A stretch of 64,000 bases of DNA from Acaryochloris sp. IP29b_bin.137 (GCF_028285745.1 NZ_JANQOP010000232.1:1-64000); one strand, 5' to 3'; shown: positions 46,243 through 57,382, numbered from the stretch's first letter. Numbers and translations are program-made. The notes: generated by a model not told the origin, from the letters alone.

Positions 46243-47115
46243 CTATTTTGACGCGGGCGGCAACACCAGTTTGGGTTGAAGGACCCCTGCACGGATTTCG
46301 CCCAAGCCCAGAAAGCGATCGCAGGTATGCACCTGCATCATCCCTTCTGGCAGATCCTGAGGAAGCTTTTGCCCCCAGCAAAACCGCTGGGCTTCTACCG
46401 GAGGCAAATGAAGAATCGGTTGTTGTAGAGAAAAAGATGGCTCAATGGGTGTAAATGTTCCGGCTTGAACCTGATCCGCTAACACCTCGAAGGTCAGACT
46501 ATCGGCGAGGGCAAAGCCACAACTCAGGGTTCGTGTGAGTTGGGCTAAGGTAGCGCCAGTGCCCAAGATCTCGCCTAAATCCCGGGCTATGGAGCGAATA
46601 TAGGTGCCGGGACCACATGCGATCGCAACCGCCAATTCCGGTTTTTCACCCCCCCGCCAGTCCAGTACCTGCATATCGAACACCTCCACCTGCCGGAGAG
46701 GTGCCGTCACGGCTTTGCCTTGGCGCGCTAAATTGTACAAGCGCTGACCTTGAACTTGGATGGCACTGAAGGCGGGGGGGCGTTGTGCAATTGAGCCTAA
46801 AAACTGTGGCAGTGCTGCCTCAATCGATTTCAGGGTGAGATGGTCAGCCTCTTGTTCAGCCAGTACTTCTCCTGCTAAGTCATCCGTTGTGGTAGTCAGA
46901 CCAAACCGGATCGTCGCTTGATAGGCTTTCGGTTCCGGTAGATAGGGGAGGAGACGAGTGGCAGGTCCCAAAGCAACGGGTAAGACGCCTGTGGCTAATG
47001 GATCGAGGGTGCCGCCATGACCGACTCTTTTGAGACCACATAGCCGTCGAACTTTGCCGACACAATCATGGGAGGTCATGCCGGTGGGTTTATGCAAATT
47101 GAGAAAACCCAGCAT
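46243..47115 (-). CDS. truB: tRNA pseudouridine(55) synthase
   Basis: About 290 residues; the ATG at 47115 shares its A with the stop of the upstream esterase gene (TGATG), so translation is coupled. GFLNLHKPTGMTSHDCVGKVRRL and RVGHGGTLDPLATGVLPVALG (catalytic Asp in TLDP) are diagnostic. It makes pseudouridine 55 in the T loop. The C-terminal PUA-like part is present. Confidence 0.96.
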   Translation of the reverse strand: MLGFLNLHKPTGMTSHDCVGKVRRLCGLKRVGHGGTLDPLATGVLPVALGPATRLLPYLPEPKAYQATIRFGLTTTTDDLAGEVLAEQEADHLTLKSIEAALPQFLGSIAQRPPAFSAIQVQGQRLYNLARQGKAVTAPLRQVEVFDMQVLDWRGGEKPELAVAIACGPGTYIRSIARDLGEILGTGATLAQLTRTLSCGFALADSLTFEVLADQVQAGTFTPIEPSFSLQQPILHLPPVEAQRFCWGQKLPQDLPEGMMQVHTCDRFLGLGEIRAGVLQPKLVLPPASK

Positions 47116-48779
47116 CAAGAGTCCTGTTGTGCTTGGGCTGCAGGTAAAACCAAATTGGGCGTTAGATGCAGGGTTAAAGGCTCACGACTGAGATTGGCAG
47201 CATAGCTAGGGGTGAGAAAATTGGCCAACTGCTCCTGACCTTGTATGTATCGACCCAAGAACGCCGTAGTCAGGGCTTTGGTATAGTAGCGGGCCAGTGG
47301 ACTTGGCCCCCCCGTGCCAGTACCTAATGCCGATAACACATCGGGTGAACTTGTAGAGGTATTGCCTGTGGAGTAATGGGAGCCATTGTTAATCAGAACT
47401 AACCGTTTTTCAGGGGTCGTTAACCACTGAAAAGGCTGGATTTGTTCAGGGAGTACTGGCGCAATCGTATCTGCACTCCCGGCCACTATCATCACGGGGA
47501 CCTGGACTGTTTGATAACCCGATTCCCCAAATAAGCTGCTTCCGATTGGGCTAATGGCTACCACGGATTGGATTCTTGCATCCTGCAAATCTACGGTTTT
47601 ATCTGCCGTTTGTAAGGCTTGACACTGTAGAGCAAGGGAGATGTTGAGGGAGGTCTCTAAGCCGGTTTGGCAGGCTTGCTGTAATTGATCATAATGGGGG
47701 GTCGCTCCCGCCAAGGCCAGAGCGGTATATCCCCCATAGGAATGGCCTAAAATACCGACTTTTTCTAAATCTAAGCTGCCTTTAAACCGGGGATCAGGAA
47801 TAGAGTTCTGAGCGAGTTGATCGAGCAGATAGCTGACATCCAAGGGGCGATCAATAAACTCTGTGGGATCAGTGATATCTTGGGCTCGCCCTTGTAAAAG
47901 GTCAACAATTTGCTTGCCGTTACTGCCGGAATGCTCAGGCATAACGACCACGTAGCCATGAGACGCTAAATGTTGGGCTAAGTACGCATAGGTGGTGCGA
48001 TCGGAATTAAACCCATGGGAAATAACGGTAACGGGATAGGGGGTCGCTGATGGCGTGGTTGGGAAATATAGATCGGCCGCAAAGTCGCGGGCTCGTCCCG
48101 TATAGGTCAATCGCTTTTCGGTGTCATCTTTCAAATCCTTTAGGGTGATGCGTTCCCAGGAATACAGCCCCGACTGAGATAAAGACCAGCCCGCTAGGCT
48201 ATTGGCTTGAGGTGTCGCCTTAGACTGCTGAATAACGGCTTCGACGGTGGCATTGGTGGTTCTGACGGCTGTTTGCACCTGATTCAATAACTCTAAGGCA
48301 GTACTGACATCTACTTGGACGCCAGCATTGGGGAAATTGCGCAATACGCTGAGAGCCGTTAACCCTTCTGGATCTTTCGCTGCCAAAATTAAGGCGGAGC
48401 GAAGGGCAAAGAAGCTGCCTTCGCCCGACTTGGTGCGCACCACTTGCTGGACTCGTTTGAGTAACGCTTCACCAACGGGCGTGTAGAGAAACTGGGCCAC
48501 AGCGACAGCGTTGAGAGGCAGGCGCTCTTGTAAGCTGCCTCGCAGTTGGGTTTGTTGTTCAGGGTTAAAGTAGTCTAAAAAAGGGGCCAACGCTCTGGTC
48601 TTGCGACCTTCTTTTGCAAAGCTTTCTAAATCCCTGACAGGAATGGAACGCTCTAAGAATAGAAACGATAGGAAGATGCGCTCAGCGGCTAGCATCGGTC
48701 CTGCTTGCAGTACCGCTACGGCCAAAGCGACGCTGAATAAGCGGCTATATCGACGGAAAGGGGGATGCGGTCGTCTCAT
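47115..48779 (-). CDS. DUF1400-alpha/beta hydrolase (esterase), exported
   Basis: About 554 residues from the ATG at 48779, with a signal peptide (LFSVALAVAVLQAGPMLAAE). An N-terminal DUF1400 region (residues about 25-160: LEFLFLERSIPV-like, FLDYFNPEQQTQLRGSLQERLPL) precedes a PAF-acetylhydrolase-like alpha/beta hydrolase: VTVISHGFNSDR, nucleophile GHSYGG and catalytic His in NNGSHYSTG. Common in cyanobacteria; probably a periplasmic lipase or esterase. One-base overlap with truB. Confidence 0.85.
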   Translation of the reverse strand: MRRPHPPFRRYSRLFSVALAVAVLQAGPMLAAERIFLSFLFLERSIPVRDLESFAKEGRKTRALAPFLDYFNPEQQTQLRGSLQERLPLNAVAVAQFLYTPVGEALLKRVQQVVRTKSGEGSFFALRSALILAAKDPEGLTALSVLRNFPNAGVQVDVSTALELLNQVQTAVRTTNATVEAVIQQSKATPQANSLAGWSLSQSGLYSWERITLKDLKDDTEKRLTYTGRARDFAADLYFPTTPSATPYPVTVISHGFNSDRTTYAYLAQHLASHGYVVVMPEHSGSNGKQIVDLLQGRAQDITDPTEFIDRPLDVSYLLDQLAQNSIPDPRFKGSLDLEKVGILGHSYGGYTALALAGATPHYDQLQQACQTGLETSLNISLALQCQALQTADKTVDLQDARIQSVVAISPIGSSLFGESGYQTVQVPVMIVAGSADTIAPVLPEQIQPFQWLTTPEKRLVLINNGSHYSTGNTSTSSPDVLSALGTGTGGPSPLARYYTKALTTAFLGRYIQGQEQLANFLTPSYAANLSREPLTLHLTPNLVLPAAQAQQDS

Positions 48780-49183
48780 CACGGTTGGTTGGAATTGCTG
48801 ATATGGGCTCAAGCGGGTCGATGGGCAATCGTCATTGATACTCGTCACTGGTAGATAAATAACGATTCGGTCAATCGCTGCAATCACAGCACTAACCTAC
48901 GTTTGCCAGCCTACTGCTTTTTGCAAAAGAGTTGCCACTCTTTTTGACAATTGGATGTTCAGAATGCTGAAATGCCTGACGGCAGAACAGCAGCCGGATA
49001 GTGGAGGAAGGGGATCGCGTCAGTACCTATGGTGTTGCTACGAGTGAGGGAGGCAACGGTTGATTTCGTTCCTCTAGATAGAGGATAGACTCACCCCCAG
49101 AATCGACAAAACTCCATAAATTCTTGTAAAACTTAAACAAAATTGCTGGAAGCGAGCTTGCAGGTCAATGCTAGGATCTAATT
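48780..49183. other. Divergent upstream region of esterase and thiC
   Basis: About 400 bases without a gene. A small hairpin CCTCTA-GA-TAGAGG lies at 49071-49084. The thiC promoter must lie before the riboswitch at 49184. Nothing else stands out. Confidence 0.5.
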
Positions 49184-50656
<1,473 letters not shown>

Positions 50657-50665
50657 GAGAACGGA

Positions 50666-51475
50666 ATGGGTAGAGACAGGCGGCACGGTAGGTGGTGGGG
50701 AATCGTCCTAGCGCTGATTCTCTGCTGCTGGTCTCTACCAGGGCTTGCGAGTCCCCTCACGGAGCGGCTAGCAGCTTTTCCAGAATGGCAAGGGAAACCT
50801 GTTCTGAAGCCTGCCAATGGCAACTTAGTTTATCCAGATTGGTTTTTAGGGGATTGGCAGGTGACCAGTACCCTAGTGGATTTAGCAGCCCCGCTTGCGC
50901 CTCAGTTGGTTACCCCTGGTTATGCCGATAATGAGCGTCTGCTCGATCAGCCGGTGCACTTTAAGGTGCGGTTTGTAGAAGAGCGCCCTCCCCTGAAATC
51001 CAAGGTGTTGTCGAATGTTTCTCCTTGGGAGCTGTTATCCCGTAAGCCATCGGTGATTGCAGACCTCGCTTACAATGGCCGGAGTTTGGCGGCGGCTTAC
51101 CTGGGAGAAGGGGCGGTGCAGAAGGTGACGGTTGATCCTCGCTTTCCCAATCGTCAAACGACCGTTCTGGATCAGGGGCGACAGCTCGTGTCTACCATTA
51201 GCGATCGCACCACCGAATTCGATGCTAAAAATGACACATGGATTGCCAGTGAGCTGTTTCAGCAAGAGTTTCGTAGTAACGCTCAAATTTATCTAAACCA
51301 AGTCGAAAATACGACCTCCTATCGCTACATCAACAACAGTCCGGCTCAAATCGATGCGGATCAAGTTACAGCTATCTACCTGTCCCCCCAGGATCCCAAC
51401 TATTTTCAAGCCTTAAATCAGCCCGTCGCCCTCTACCGCTATCATTTGGTTCTTACCGCTTTACTCACCGATTAA
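50666..51475 (+). CDS. DUF6816-like exported protein
   Basis: 269 residues with a signal peptide (WWGIVLALILCCWSLPGLAS). The mature part (FPEWQGKPVLKPANGNLVYPDWFLGDWQVTSTLVDLAAPLAP) belongs to a family conserved in cyanobacteria and plastids; DUF6816 is my best recollection. GGAGAACGG before the ATG is a good ribosome binding site. It starts ten bases after thiC, so the riboswitch may control it too. Function unknown. Confidence 0.7.
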   Translation: MGRDRRHGRWWGIVLALILCCWSLPGLASPLTERLAAFPEWQGKPVLKPANGNLVYPDWFLGDWQVTSTLVDLAAPLAPQLVTPGYADNERLLDQPVHFKVRFVEERPPLKSKVLSNVSPWELLSRKPSVIADLAYNGRSLAAAYLGEGAVQKVTVDPRFPNRQTTVLDQGRQLVSTISDRTTEFDAKNDTWIASELFQQEFRSNAQIYLNQVENTTSYRYINNSPAQIDADQVTAIYLSPQDPNYFQALNQPVALYRYHLVLTALLTD

Positions 51476-51654
51476 ATTGATCCAGCGTGGGTTGCTTGAC
51501 AGACTAGTGCTCAGCTCTATTCTGTCTCGTAAGACTTTGTAAAGCGATGTTAGGATTGAAGCAATTTAGGGGCAACTTAGCAATTTAACGTGCAGTAATG
51601 CGACTCAGGCCGTAGATATAGCTGCTGATAGGCGTCACTTAAAAGCATATAGCC

Positions 51655-52197
51655 ATGACCTCCTCTGAAAAAAAAATAGCTCCTCCATCTGCTCCAAACG
51701 ACCAGCCTGAAGTTAATCAGCCGGGAGAAGCGACACTTGCTTCTCCAACCAATCAAGATGTCGATCTCAATACCCTGAATAAAATTAGGGATCTTCTATT
51801 CGGTCAACAGGTTCAAAAGCACGAGCAACAGCTCACCCAATTAGAAAATCGGTTAAATCAAGAATGTGCCGATATCCGCCATCAAATCGACCAACGCTTA
51901 CAAGCCTTGGAAACTTCCATTCAAAAGGAGCTAAAAGCGTTAACCAAGACCTTGCAAACTAATCATGATGCCCAAACCGCTGCTTTATCTGATTTTCATC
52001 AAGAGTATGACAAAGGAATATCGGCAGTGGAAGCGCAGATTGAGCAGATGGGCGATAACTTGACCCAAAAGCATGATGAACTGAGGGCCCTCTTAGAGCG
52101 AGAAGTGCAAGAGCTGAACACCGTCGATGATACGGATCGTGCTCATTTAGCCGATCTCTTTAGTGAATTAGCACTCAATATCCGTGCCAGCCGATAG
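51655..52197 (+). CDS. Coiled-coil protein, first gene of the OmpA/GTPase cluster
   Basis: 180 residues, soluble. Residues 1-35 are Pro/Ser/Ala-rich and disordered. Then LNTLNKIRDLLFGQQVQKHEQQLTQLENRL begins a coiled coil running to about residue 160. The LRxLLxG start of the coil recurs in the next protein (LTELRSLLIGPDLKERF), suggesting a shared docking segment. It precedes the OmpA-type gene by 180 bases on the same strand. No known family. Confidence 0.75.
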   Translation: MTSSEKKIAPPSAPNDQPEVNQPGEATLASPTNQDVDLNTLNKIRDLLFGQQVQKHEQQLTQLENRLNQECADIRHQIDQRLQALETSIQKELKALTKTLQTNHDAQTAALSDFHQEYDKGISAVEAQIEQMGDNLTQKHDELRALLEREVQELNTVDDTDRAHLADLFSELALNIRASR

Positions 52198-52379
52198 CTA
52201 TTGCCGTGAATTTTGGCTGTTCAAGCACTTATTTTTTGATTGACTGTACTGGGGCGTAAGATTGCAGAATCGATTTTTAAGCCCTCTGACATCGATAATG
52301 CCCCAAATAATTTCAGTATTGCTATCGTCGCTATCTATAATTAGACATCAATTGACTCTATCATCGCCTTTTATGTGCA

Positions 52380-54140
52380 ATGAGTGACTCACCTGCTAAA
52401 CCCCACCAGGAATCCCCTGTCCCTCACCCAGAAGAGGAGAATATCGCCAGTGACCTGACTGAGCTGCGGAGTCTGCTGATTGGACCTGACCTGAAAGAAC
52501 GCTTTGAAAATTCAAAACTCCGCTCAGAGGATGTGAGTCGCGTGTTGCCAGACGCGATTCATCTCAGTGCCCAGACTGATGATTCAGCTTTCCCCAGGGC
52601 GATGGTGCCAACAGTTGAGCAGGCCATCAAATCCTCTGTCAATACGGACCAAAATATCTTGTCAGAAGCACTGTTCCCCATTATGGGACCTGCGATTCGA
52701 AAAGCGATCGCAGCTGCCATTCAGAACTTGATCGATTCCTTGAACCAGAGCTTAGAGCACAGCCTTTCTCCCCAAAGTCTGAACTGGCGATTTGAAGCCT
52801 GGCGAACTGGCAAGTCTTTTGCGGAAGTTCTATTATTACGAACCTTAGTCTATCAGGTTGAACAAGTCTTTCTGATACACAAAACCTCTGGTTTAGTTCT
52901 TCGGCATCTCGCGGCCGCGACGGCTGCTGCCCAAGATGCAGACTTGGTATCAGCCATGTTTACGGCCATTCAAGACTTTGTGCGCGACTCTTTCAGCGTT
53001 AGCGATGACACCCTAGGGAGTCTCCAAGTGGGGGAGTTAACCATTTGGGTGAATGAAGGCCCCCAAGCTATTATTGCCTGCGTTATTCGAGGTAACCCAC
53101 CGGGCCGCCTGCGGCAAACCATGGAAAATGCTCTAGAGCGAATTCATCTCGTTCAAGAACGGCAACTGCATGGGTTTCAGGGGGATAGCAGTGCCTTTGA
53201 ACCCAGCCAGCCCTACCTAGAAGACTGTTTACTGTCCCAGTACCAAACGAAACAGAAGCGCTCTTTGCCCTTAAAGTGGATCGGTGGCGTCGTTGGAATG
53301 ATCATTTTAGGACTCGGGGCATGGGGGATTTGGTCTACCCACGAACGGCATCAAGTTCAGAACTTTGTCGACCAACTCAACCAAGCCCCCGGCATTGTTG
53401 TCTTACAAACCCAAAAACAGGACGGCCAATATGTGATATCGGGGCTAAAGGATCCCTTAGCTGCTGAGCCCACCCAACTGATCGCCAAGACGGACCTCGA
53501 TCCAAATAAAATTGATTTCCGGTGGGAACCCTATTTATCCTTCGATCCTGCATTTGTTCAATCTAGAGTGACATCGCTTCTCCAGCCCCCTAAAACGGTC
53601 ACCTTAGACATGGATGCCAATGGCGCGGTTCATGTCAAAGGAACGGCCTCTCAAGCTTGGATTACCCAAGCCAATCAGTTGGCCTTGCGACTGCCCAATA
53701 TCACCCAATTCAATACCCAGCACGTGGTTCCTCTGGAAGCAGGAGTACTCGCTGACATTAAAGCCAAAATTGAAGATCAAACCCTCTTCTTTACGCAAAA
53801 TGCTCAGTTGGTGCCCAAACAAGATGCCAAACTTAGAATCCTGGTGAAAGAAATCAAAAAGCTGACTCAAACAGCAGAAACCATTCATCAAACTGTTGCT
53901 GTTTTAGTGGAAGGACATACGGATACCAGCGGGTCTGAGCAGACTAATCTTTATGTCCGAGAGGCCCGGGCAAAAGCAATCATCTCGTTGTTATCAAAGC
54001 AGGGCATTAAGAAAAGTCTCTTTCACCCCGTGAGTATTGAATCTTCTGAGGGTGCAACTTCAGATGCAACTCAGGTCTCCCAATCCAATCGCAAGGTCAC
54101 CTTCAAAATTATTTTTGTTCATCCATCAGACGCTGATTAA
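52380..54140 (+). CDS. OmpA-type envelope protein with roadblock/longin-like cytoplasmic region
   Basis: 586 residues. Residues 20-130 hold LTELRSLLIGPDLKERFENSKLRSEDVSRVLPDAI and LFPIMGPAIRKAIAAAIQ. Residues 160-265 (QVFLIHKTSGLVLRHLAAAT..LVSAMFTAIQDFVRDSF..LQVGELTIWVNEGPQAIIACVIRGNPP) have the alpha/beta rhythm of a roadblock or longin module. A single helix lies at about 300-318 (GGVVGMIILGLGAWGIWS), and the periplasmic part ends in an OmpA/MotB peptidoglycan-binding domain (VAVLVEGHTDTSGSEQTN). It should link the cytoplasm to the wall. The Rab-like GTPase follows six bases later. The roadblock assignment is an inference. Confidence 0.8.
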   Translation: MSDSPAKPHQESPVPHPEEENIASDLTELRSLLIGPDLKERFENSKLRSEDVSRVLPDAIHLSAQTDDSAFPRAMVPTVEQAIKSSVNTDQNILSEALFPIMGPAIRKAIAAAIQNLIDSLNQSLEHSLSPQSLNWRFEAWRTGKSFAEVLLLRTLVYQVEQVFLIHKTSGLVLRHLAAATAAAQDADLVSAMFTAIQDFVRDSFSVSDDTLGSLQVGELTIWVNEGPQAIIACVIRGNPPGRLRQTMENALERIHLVQERQLHGFQGDSSAFEPSQPYLEDCLLSQYQTKQKRSLPLKWIGGVVGMIILGLGAWGIWSTHERHQVQNFVDQLNQAPGIVVLQTQKQDGQYVISGLKDPLAAEPTQLIAKTDLDPNKIDFRWEPYLSFDPAFVQSRVTSLLQPPKTVTLDMDANGAVHVKGTASQAWITQANQLALRLPNITQFNTQHVVPLEAGVLADIKAKIEDQTLFFTQNAQLVPKQDAKLRILVKEIKKLTQTAETIHQTVAVLVEGHTDTSGSEQTNLYVREARAKAIISLLSKQGIKKSLFHPVSIESSEGATSDATQVSQSNRKVTFKIIFVHPSDAD

Positions 54141-54146
54141 TTGCTT

Positions 54147-54641
54147 ATGCTCCAAAAAAAAATTTGTATGGTCGGTGCATTTGCAACTGGCAAAACTAGC
54201 CTGGTCGCTCGATACGTTCAAGGCATTTATTCTGATAAATATCAGACAACGGTTGGTGTCAAAATTGATAAAAAAACTGTAAGTGTCTTAGGTCAAGAAT
54301 TAAACTTAATTCTATGGGATATCCATGGAGAAGATGAATTTCAGAAAATCAAAATGTCTTACTTGCGGGGTTCTGCAGGCTATATATTGGTGGTCGATGG
54401 GACCCGCAGAGATACCTTAGGTACGGTCTTTCAATTACAAGCTAAGGCTAAAGAAACGATTGGCGACGTGCCATTTATTACCATCATCAATAAGTACGAC
54501 CTCAATCAAGACTGGGAAATTGGCGAGGAAGAACTCGACGAACTATCTCAGCGAGAATGGACGTACTTGATGGGGAGTGCAAGGACTGGATTGGGAGTAG
54601 AAGAGTGCTTTACAAAACTGGCGCAAATGATGATTTACTGA
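54147..54641 (+). CDS. Rab/Ras-like small GTPase
   Basis: 164 residues from the ATG at 54147. All five G motifs are present: GAFATGKT (10-17), the switch-I Thr in QTTVGVK, DIHGED (58-63) with Glu where Ras has the catalytic Gln, NKYD (115-118) and SAR (144-146). No lipidation Cys at the end. Bacterial Rab-like GTPases such as MglA work with roadblock-domain partners; the preceding gene encodes a plausible one. Tightly packed between the OmpA gene and the cyclase-like gene. Confidence 0.9.
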   Translation: MLQKKICMVGAFATGKTSLVARYVQGIYSDKYQTTVGVKIDKKTVSVLGQELNLILWDIHGEDEFQKIKMSYLRGSAGYILVVDGTRRDTLGTVFQLQAKAKETIGDVPFITIINKYDLNQDWEIGEEELDELSQREWTYLMGSARTGLGVEECFTKLAQMMIY

Positions 54642-54644
54642 CAA

Positions 54645-55637
54645 ATGTTAAACCTTCCAGAACCGATTGTTACATTCCTTTGTTCAACCGTTGTTCGAGA
54701 TCGCTTTCCTGCCTATTTACACATGGATAAAGCGGGTCATCTCCTGGCCTTTGGTGGAGCCTGCGATCGCTACGGGATGCATCATCTCAGCCTCGATCAA
54801 TCCGTTGATGAACAAATTTATTTTTTAGCGGGCTTGCTTCCCCTGCAAGAAGCAGCCATGCATATTCCTTTTTTGCAAATTGAAGCAGATATTGTGGCCG
54901 AGGTGCATCTCTTCACCGCACAAGAAGAAGATTGGGCTATCTTCTTTGATGCAACCACTGAAAATGCCAAAAACGTGCTTATTCAGCAAAAAGTCAATGA
55001 CTTAAGTTTGCTCCGACGCAAGCAGGCTCAGTCTCTCGATCATTTGATTCACCCCGAAAGCGTTGCCGAGTCCATTCTAGATATTCAACCGGCTGGCGAA
55101 CAAAAGTCCCTAACGATTTTAGTGATTAAATGTTGCAACATTAGCGGCACTCACCAGACCACAGCGAATCCGCTAAAAGCGCTGGATGCTTATCTGTCGA
55201 CGATTTCTCCCCTTATTTTGGATGAAGGAGGACTGATCCATCAGAGTATTGGCAATTCCATTGTTGCGGTATTTGGAGCCTTGCCATCCATGCGGAGCGC
55301 GCCGGAGCAAGCCGTTGCCGCCAGTAGCCGGATTTTGGAGATTTGCCAAGGCGATCATGCTCTAAAGGGAACTCAGGCGGAATGTGCACTAGTGATTACC
55401 ACTGGAAGAGCAACCATCGGTTTGCTGCAAGTAGGATTTGGGAAAACCCTGTCTGTTATGGGACCGCCGATGGAGGTTGCGATGCATTTGAATAAAAATT
55501 CAGAAGCTGGGGCGTTGATCATCGACAAACCGACCTTTGATGGGCTAGATCAAAGGCAGCGGTCTTTTGTACCTGCGGCTGTCACAGAGTCTTCAGTGAT
55601 GGCAGGTTCCCCCCTATATGCCTATCGCCAACTGTAA
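54645..55637 (+). CDS. Cyclase-homology protein lacking catalytic residues
   Basis: 330 residues. Residues 1-110 are PAS-like (FPAYLHMDKAGHLLAFGGACDRYG). Residues 150-325 have the class III nucleotide cyclase layout: LTILVIKCCNISG, GGLIHQSIGNSIVAVFGAL, CALVITTGRATIGLLQVG and LSVMGPPMEVAMHLNK. The two metal aspartates are replaced (Lys/Cys in the first motif, Asn in GNSIVAVFG), and the transition-state Asn and Arg are missing. It is probably a binding or regulatory protein rather than a cyclase. It overlaps the next gene by one base (TAATG). Confidence 0.75.
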   Translation: MLNLPEPIVTFLCSTVVRDRFPAYLHMDKAGHLLAFGGACDRYGMHHLSLDQSVDEQIYFLAGLLPLQEAAMHIPFLQIEADIVAEVHLFTAQEEDWAIFFDATTENAKNVLIQQKVNDLSLLRRKQAQSLDHLIHPESVAESILDIQPAGEQKSLTILVIKCCNISGTHQTTANPLKALDAYLSTISPLILDEGGLIHQSIGNSIVAVFGALPSMRSAPEQAVAASSRILEICQGDHALKGTQAECALVITTGRATIGLLQVGFGKTLSVMGPPMEVAMHLNKNSEAGALIIDKPTFDGLDQRQRSFVPAAVTESSVMAGSPLYAYRQL

Positions 55638-57382
55638 TGACGGAATCCCTCCCTGCGCATATACTTGCAGCTTTAGAAATTCTGATCTTAGAGCGGACAG
55701 ACATCAATGCCTTCAAAATTGTGGGGGCTCTGCCCACCTGGTTTGCCACACTGTATCCTCAGGTTTCTCAGTCGGTTGATCGGCCTTGGATAGAAGAGCA
55801 TTTGCCATTTTTAGCTAATTTCTTGGTTGATGCGGCTGAGTTCTGGCAACAGAATCAATCAGGCATATACAAATCTGGGATGTGGTGCGAAACCGATCAT
55901 CGTCGTCAAGAAATTCATCTTGAAGCCTCTGCATTATCTCTGGGCTGCAAAAAGGTCCTTTTAGTCAAAGCGTCTGAGGGAGACTATATTGAGCTATTGT
56001 CCTTTATCCAGAAAGCGCGAGACAGTACGCTGGATTTCATCGAAGAACGCAAGCAAGCCAGTGAAAGTATTCTCAAAACAACGTTCTATGATGCATTGAC
56101 GGGCCTGCCAAACCAAACTTACTTTCTGATCCAACTGGCCCATACCTTTGAGCGGTATCGACGGAAAGAAGCTTACCATTTTGCCATCTTGATCATTAAT
56201 ATTGATCGCTTCCAAAGCATCAATGATAGTTTTGGCCGGTTAGCCGGCGATCAACTCCTGATCTCGATCGCATGGCGTCTCAAAAAGTGTGTGAGGGATT
56301 TTGATATCTTTGCCCGTTTGGGAGGAGATGAATTTATTGTCCTGTTGGATGATATAGACACCAACAGTGCAGCCTTGCTAGCTGCAAATCGGATATCGGC
56401 GGAATTGAAAACGCCCTTTCGTCTCAGTGGTCAAGAATTATTTCTAACGGCCAGTGTGGGGATTGCCCAAACCTTCTTGGACTATGACCGAGCAGAGGAT
56501 TTACTGCGTGATGCAAATACTGCTGTTAGTTATGCCAAAGGTATTGGGCGAGCGAATTATGTTGTCTTTGATCCAACGATGCATGCCCGGGCAGTGCGAT
56601 TATTGCAGCTTGAAAATGATTTAAAGCGGGCGCTTCAAGAGCAAGAGCTGAACGTATTTTTTCAGCCAATTGTCTGTTTAGCCGATCAAAGAATTATTGG
56701 TTTTGAAGCGTTAGTCCGATGGATGCATCCTAAATTAGGCCTAGTCTCTCCATTAGAGTTTATTCCGATTGCGGAAGAAACAGGTTTAATCTACGCCATT
56801 GATCGCTGGATGTTAAAGGAGGCCTGTTTTCGGATTCAGCAGTGGCGAAAATTTACGGAGGAACCGTTGTCGGTCAGTGTCAATTTTTCTGCAAAACAGT
56901 TTGATCAGGCGGATGTTGTCTTTCAAGTGCAGCAGGTGTTGCGGGAAACGGGGATTGCCCCTCAACACTTAATGATTGAGATTACTGAAAGTATGTTGTT
57001 TAGTAAAGCTCAATCAGCTGTGGATACGCTCTATCAGCTCAAACAGACTGGGGTGGGATTAAGCATTGATGACTTTGGCACGGGATATGCCTCGCTGCAA
57101 TATTTACAGCAATTGCCCGTGGATACCCTCAAGATTGATCGCTCTTTTATTAAACAAATGGATGTTGATCATCTTGATTTGGTGCGGTCCATCATTGAAC
57201 TGGCTCATGACTTGGGGATGAAAGTTACTGCTGAAGGCGTTGAAACGGCAGTCCAGCGGCGCTTCTTGCTCGATTTAGGATGCCAAGAGGCGCAAGGTCA
57301 TCTGTTCTCTGAACCCGTTGACGGTCAGGTTGCCGTAGAGTTATTACAGGCCAAAAAAATGAATGGCCTTAAAGATTGGTAA
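55637..57382 (+). CDS. GGDEF-EAL c-di-GMP turnover protein
   Basis: 581 residues. The N-terminal 140 residues are a sensor-like domain of no known family, ending in a helix (FIEERKQASESILK). GGDEF domain about 150-310 with an intact GGDEF (FARLGGDEFIVLL) and an RxxD inhibitory site (RDFD) five residues before it. EAL domain about 325-575 with intact EALVRW and DDFGTGYASL. Both synthesis and breakdown look possible. Last gene of the OmpA/GTPase cluster, start overlapping the previous stop. Confidence 0.93.
   Translation: MTESLPAHILAALEILILERTDINAFKIVGALPTWFATLYPQVSQSVDRPWIEEHLPFLANFLVDAAEFWQQNQSGIYKSGMWCETDHRRQEIHLEASALSLGCKKVLLVKASEGDYIELLSFIQKARDSTLDFIEERKQASESILKTTFYDALTGLPNQTYFLIQLAHTFERYRRKEAYHFAILIINIDRFQSINDSFGRLAGDQLLISIAWRLKKCVRDFDIFARLGGDEFIVLLDDIDTNSAALLAANRISAELKTPFRLSGQELFLTASVGIAQTFLDYDRAEDLLRDANTAVSYAKGIGRANYVVFDPTMHARAVRLLQLENDLKRALQEQELNVFFQPIVCLADQRIIGFEALVRWMHPKLGLVSPLEFIPIAEETGLIYAIDRWMLKEACFRIQQWRKFTEEPLSVSVNFSAKQFDQADVVFQVQQVLRETGIAPQHLMIEITESMLFSKAQSAVDTLYQLKQTGVGLSIDDFGTGYASLQYLQQLPVDTLKIDRSFIKQMDVDHLDLVRSIIELAHDLGMKVTAEGVETAVQRRFLLDLGCQEAQGHLFSEPVDGQVAVELLQAKKMNGLKDW

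Noticed and set aside
51496-51523. Possible sigma-70 promoter before the OmpA/GTPase cluster
   Set aside because: TTGACA is clear, but the -10 candidate TATTCT at 16-base spacing matches only four of six positions, so it is not listed as a feature.
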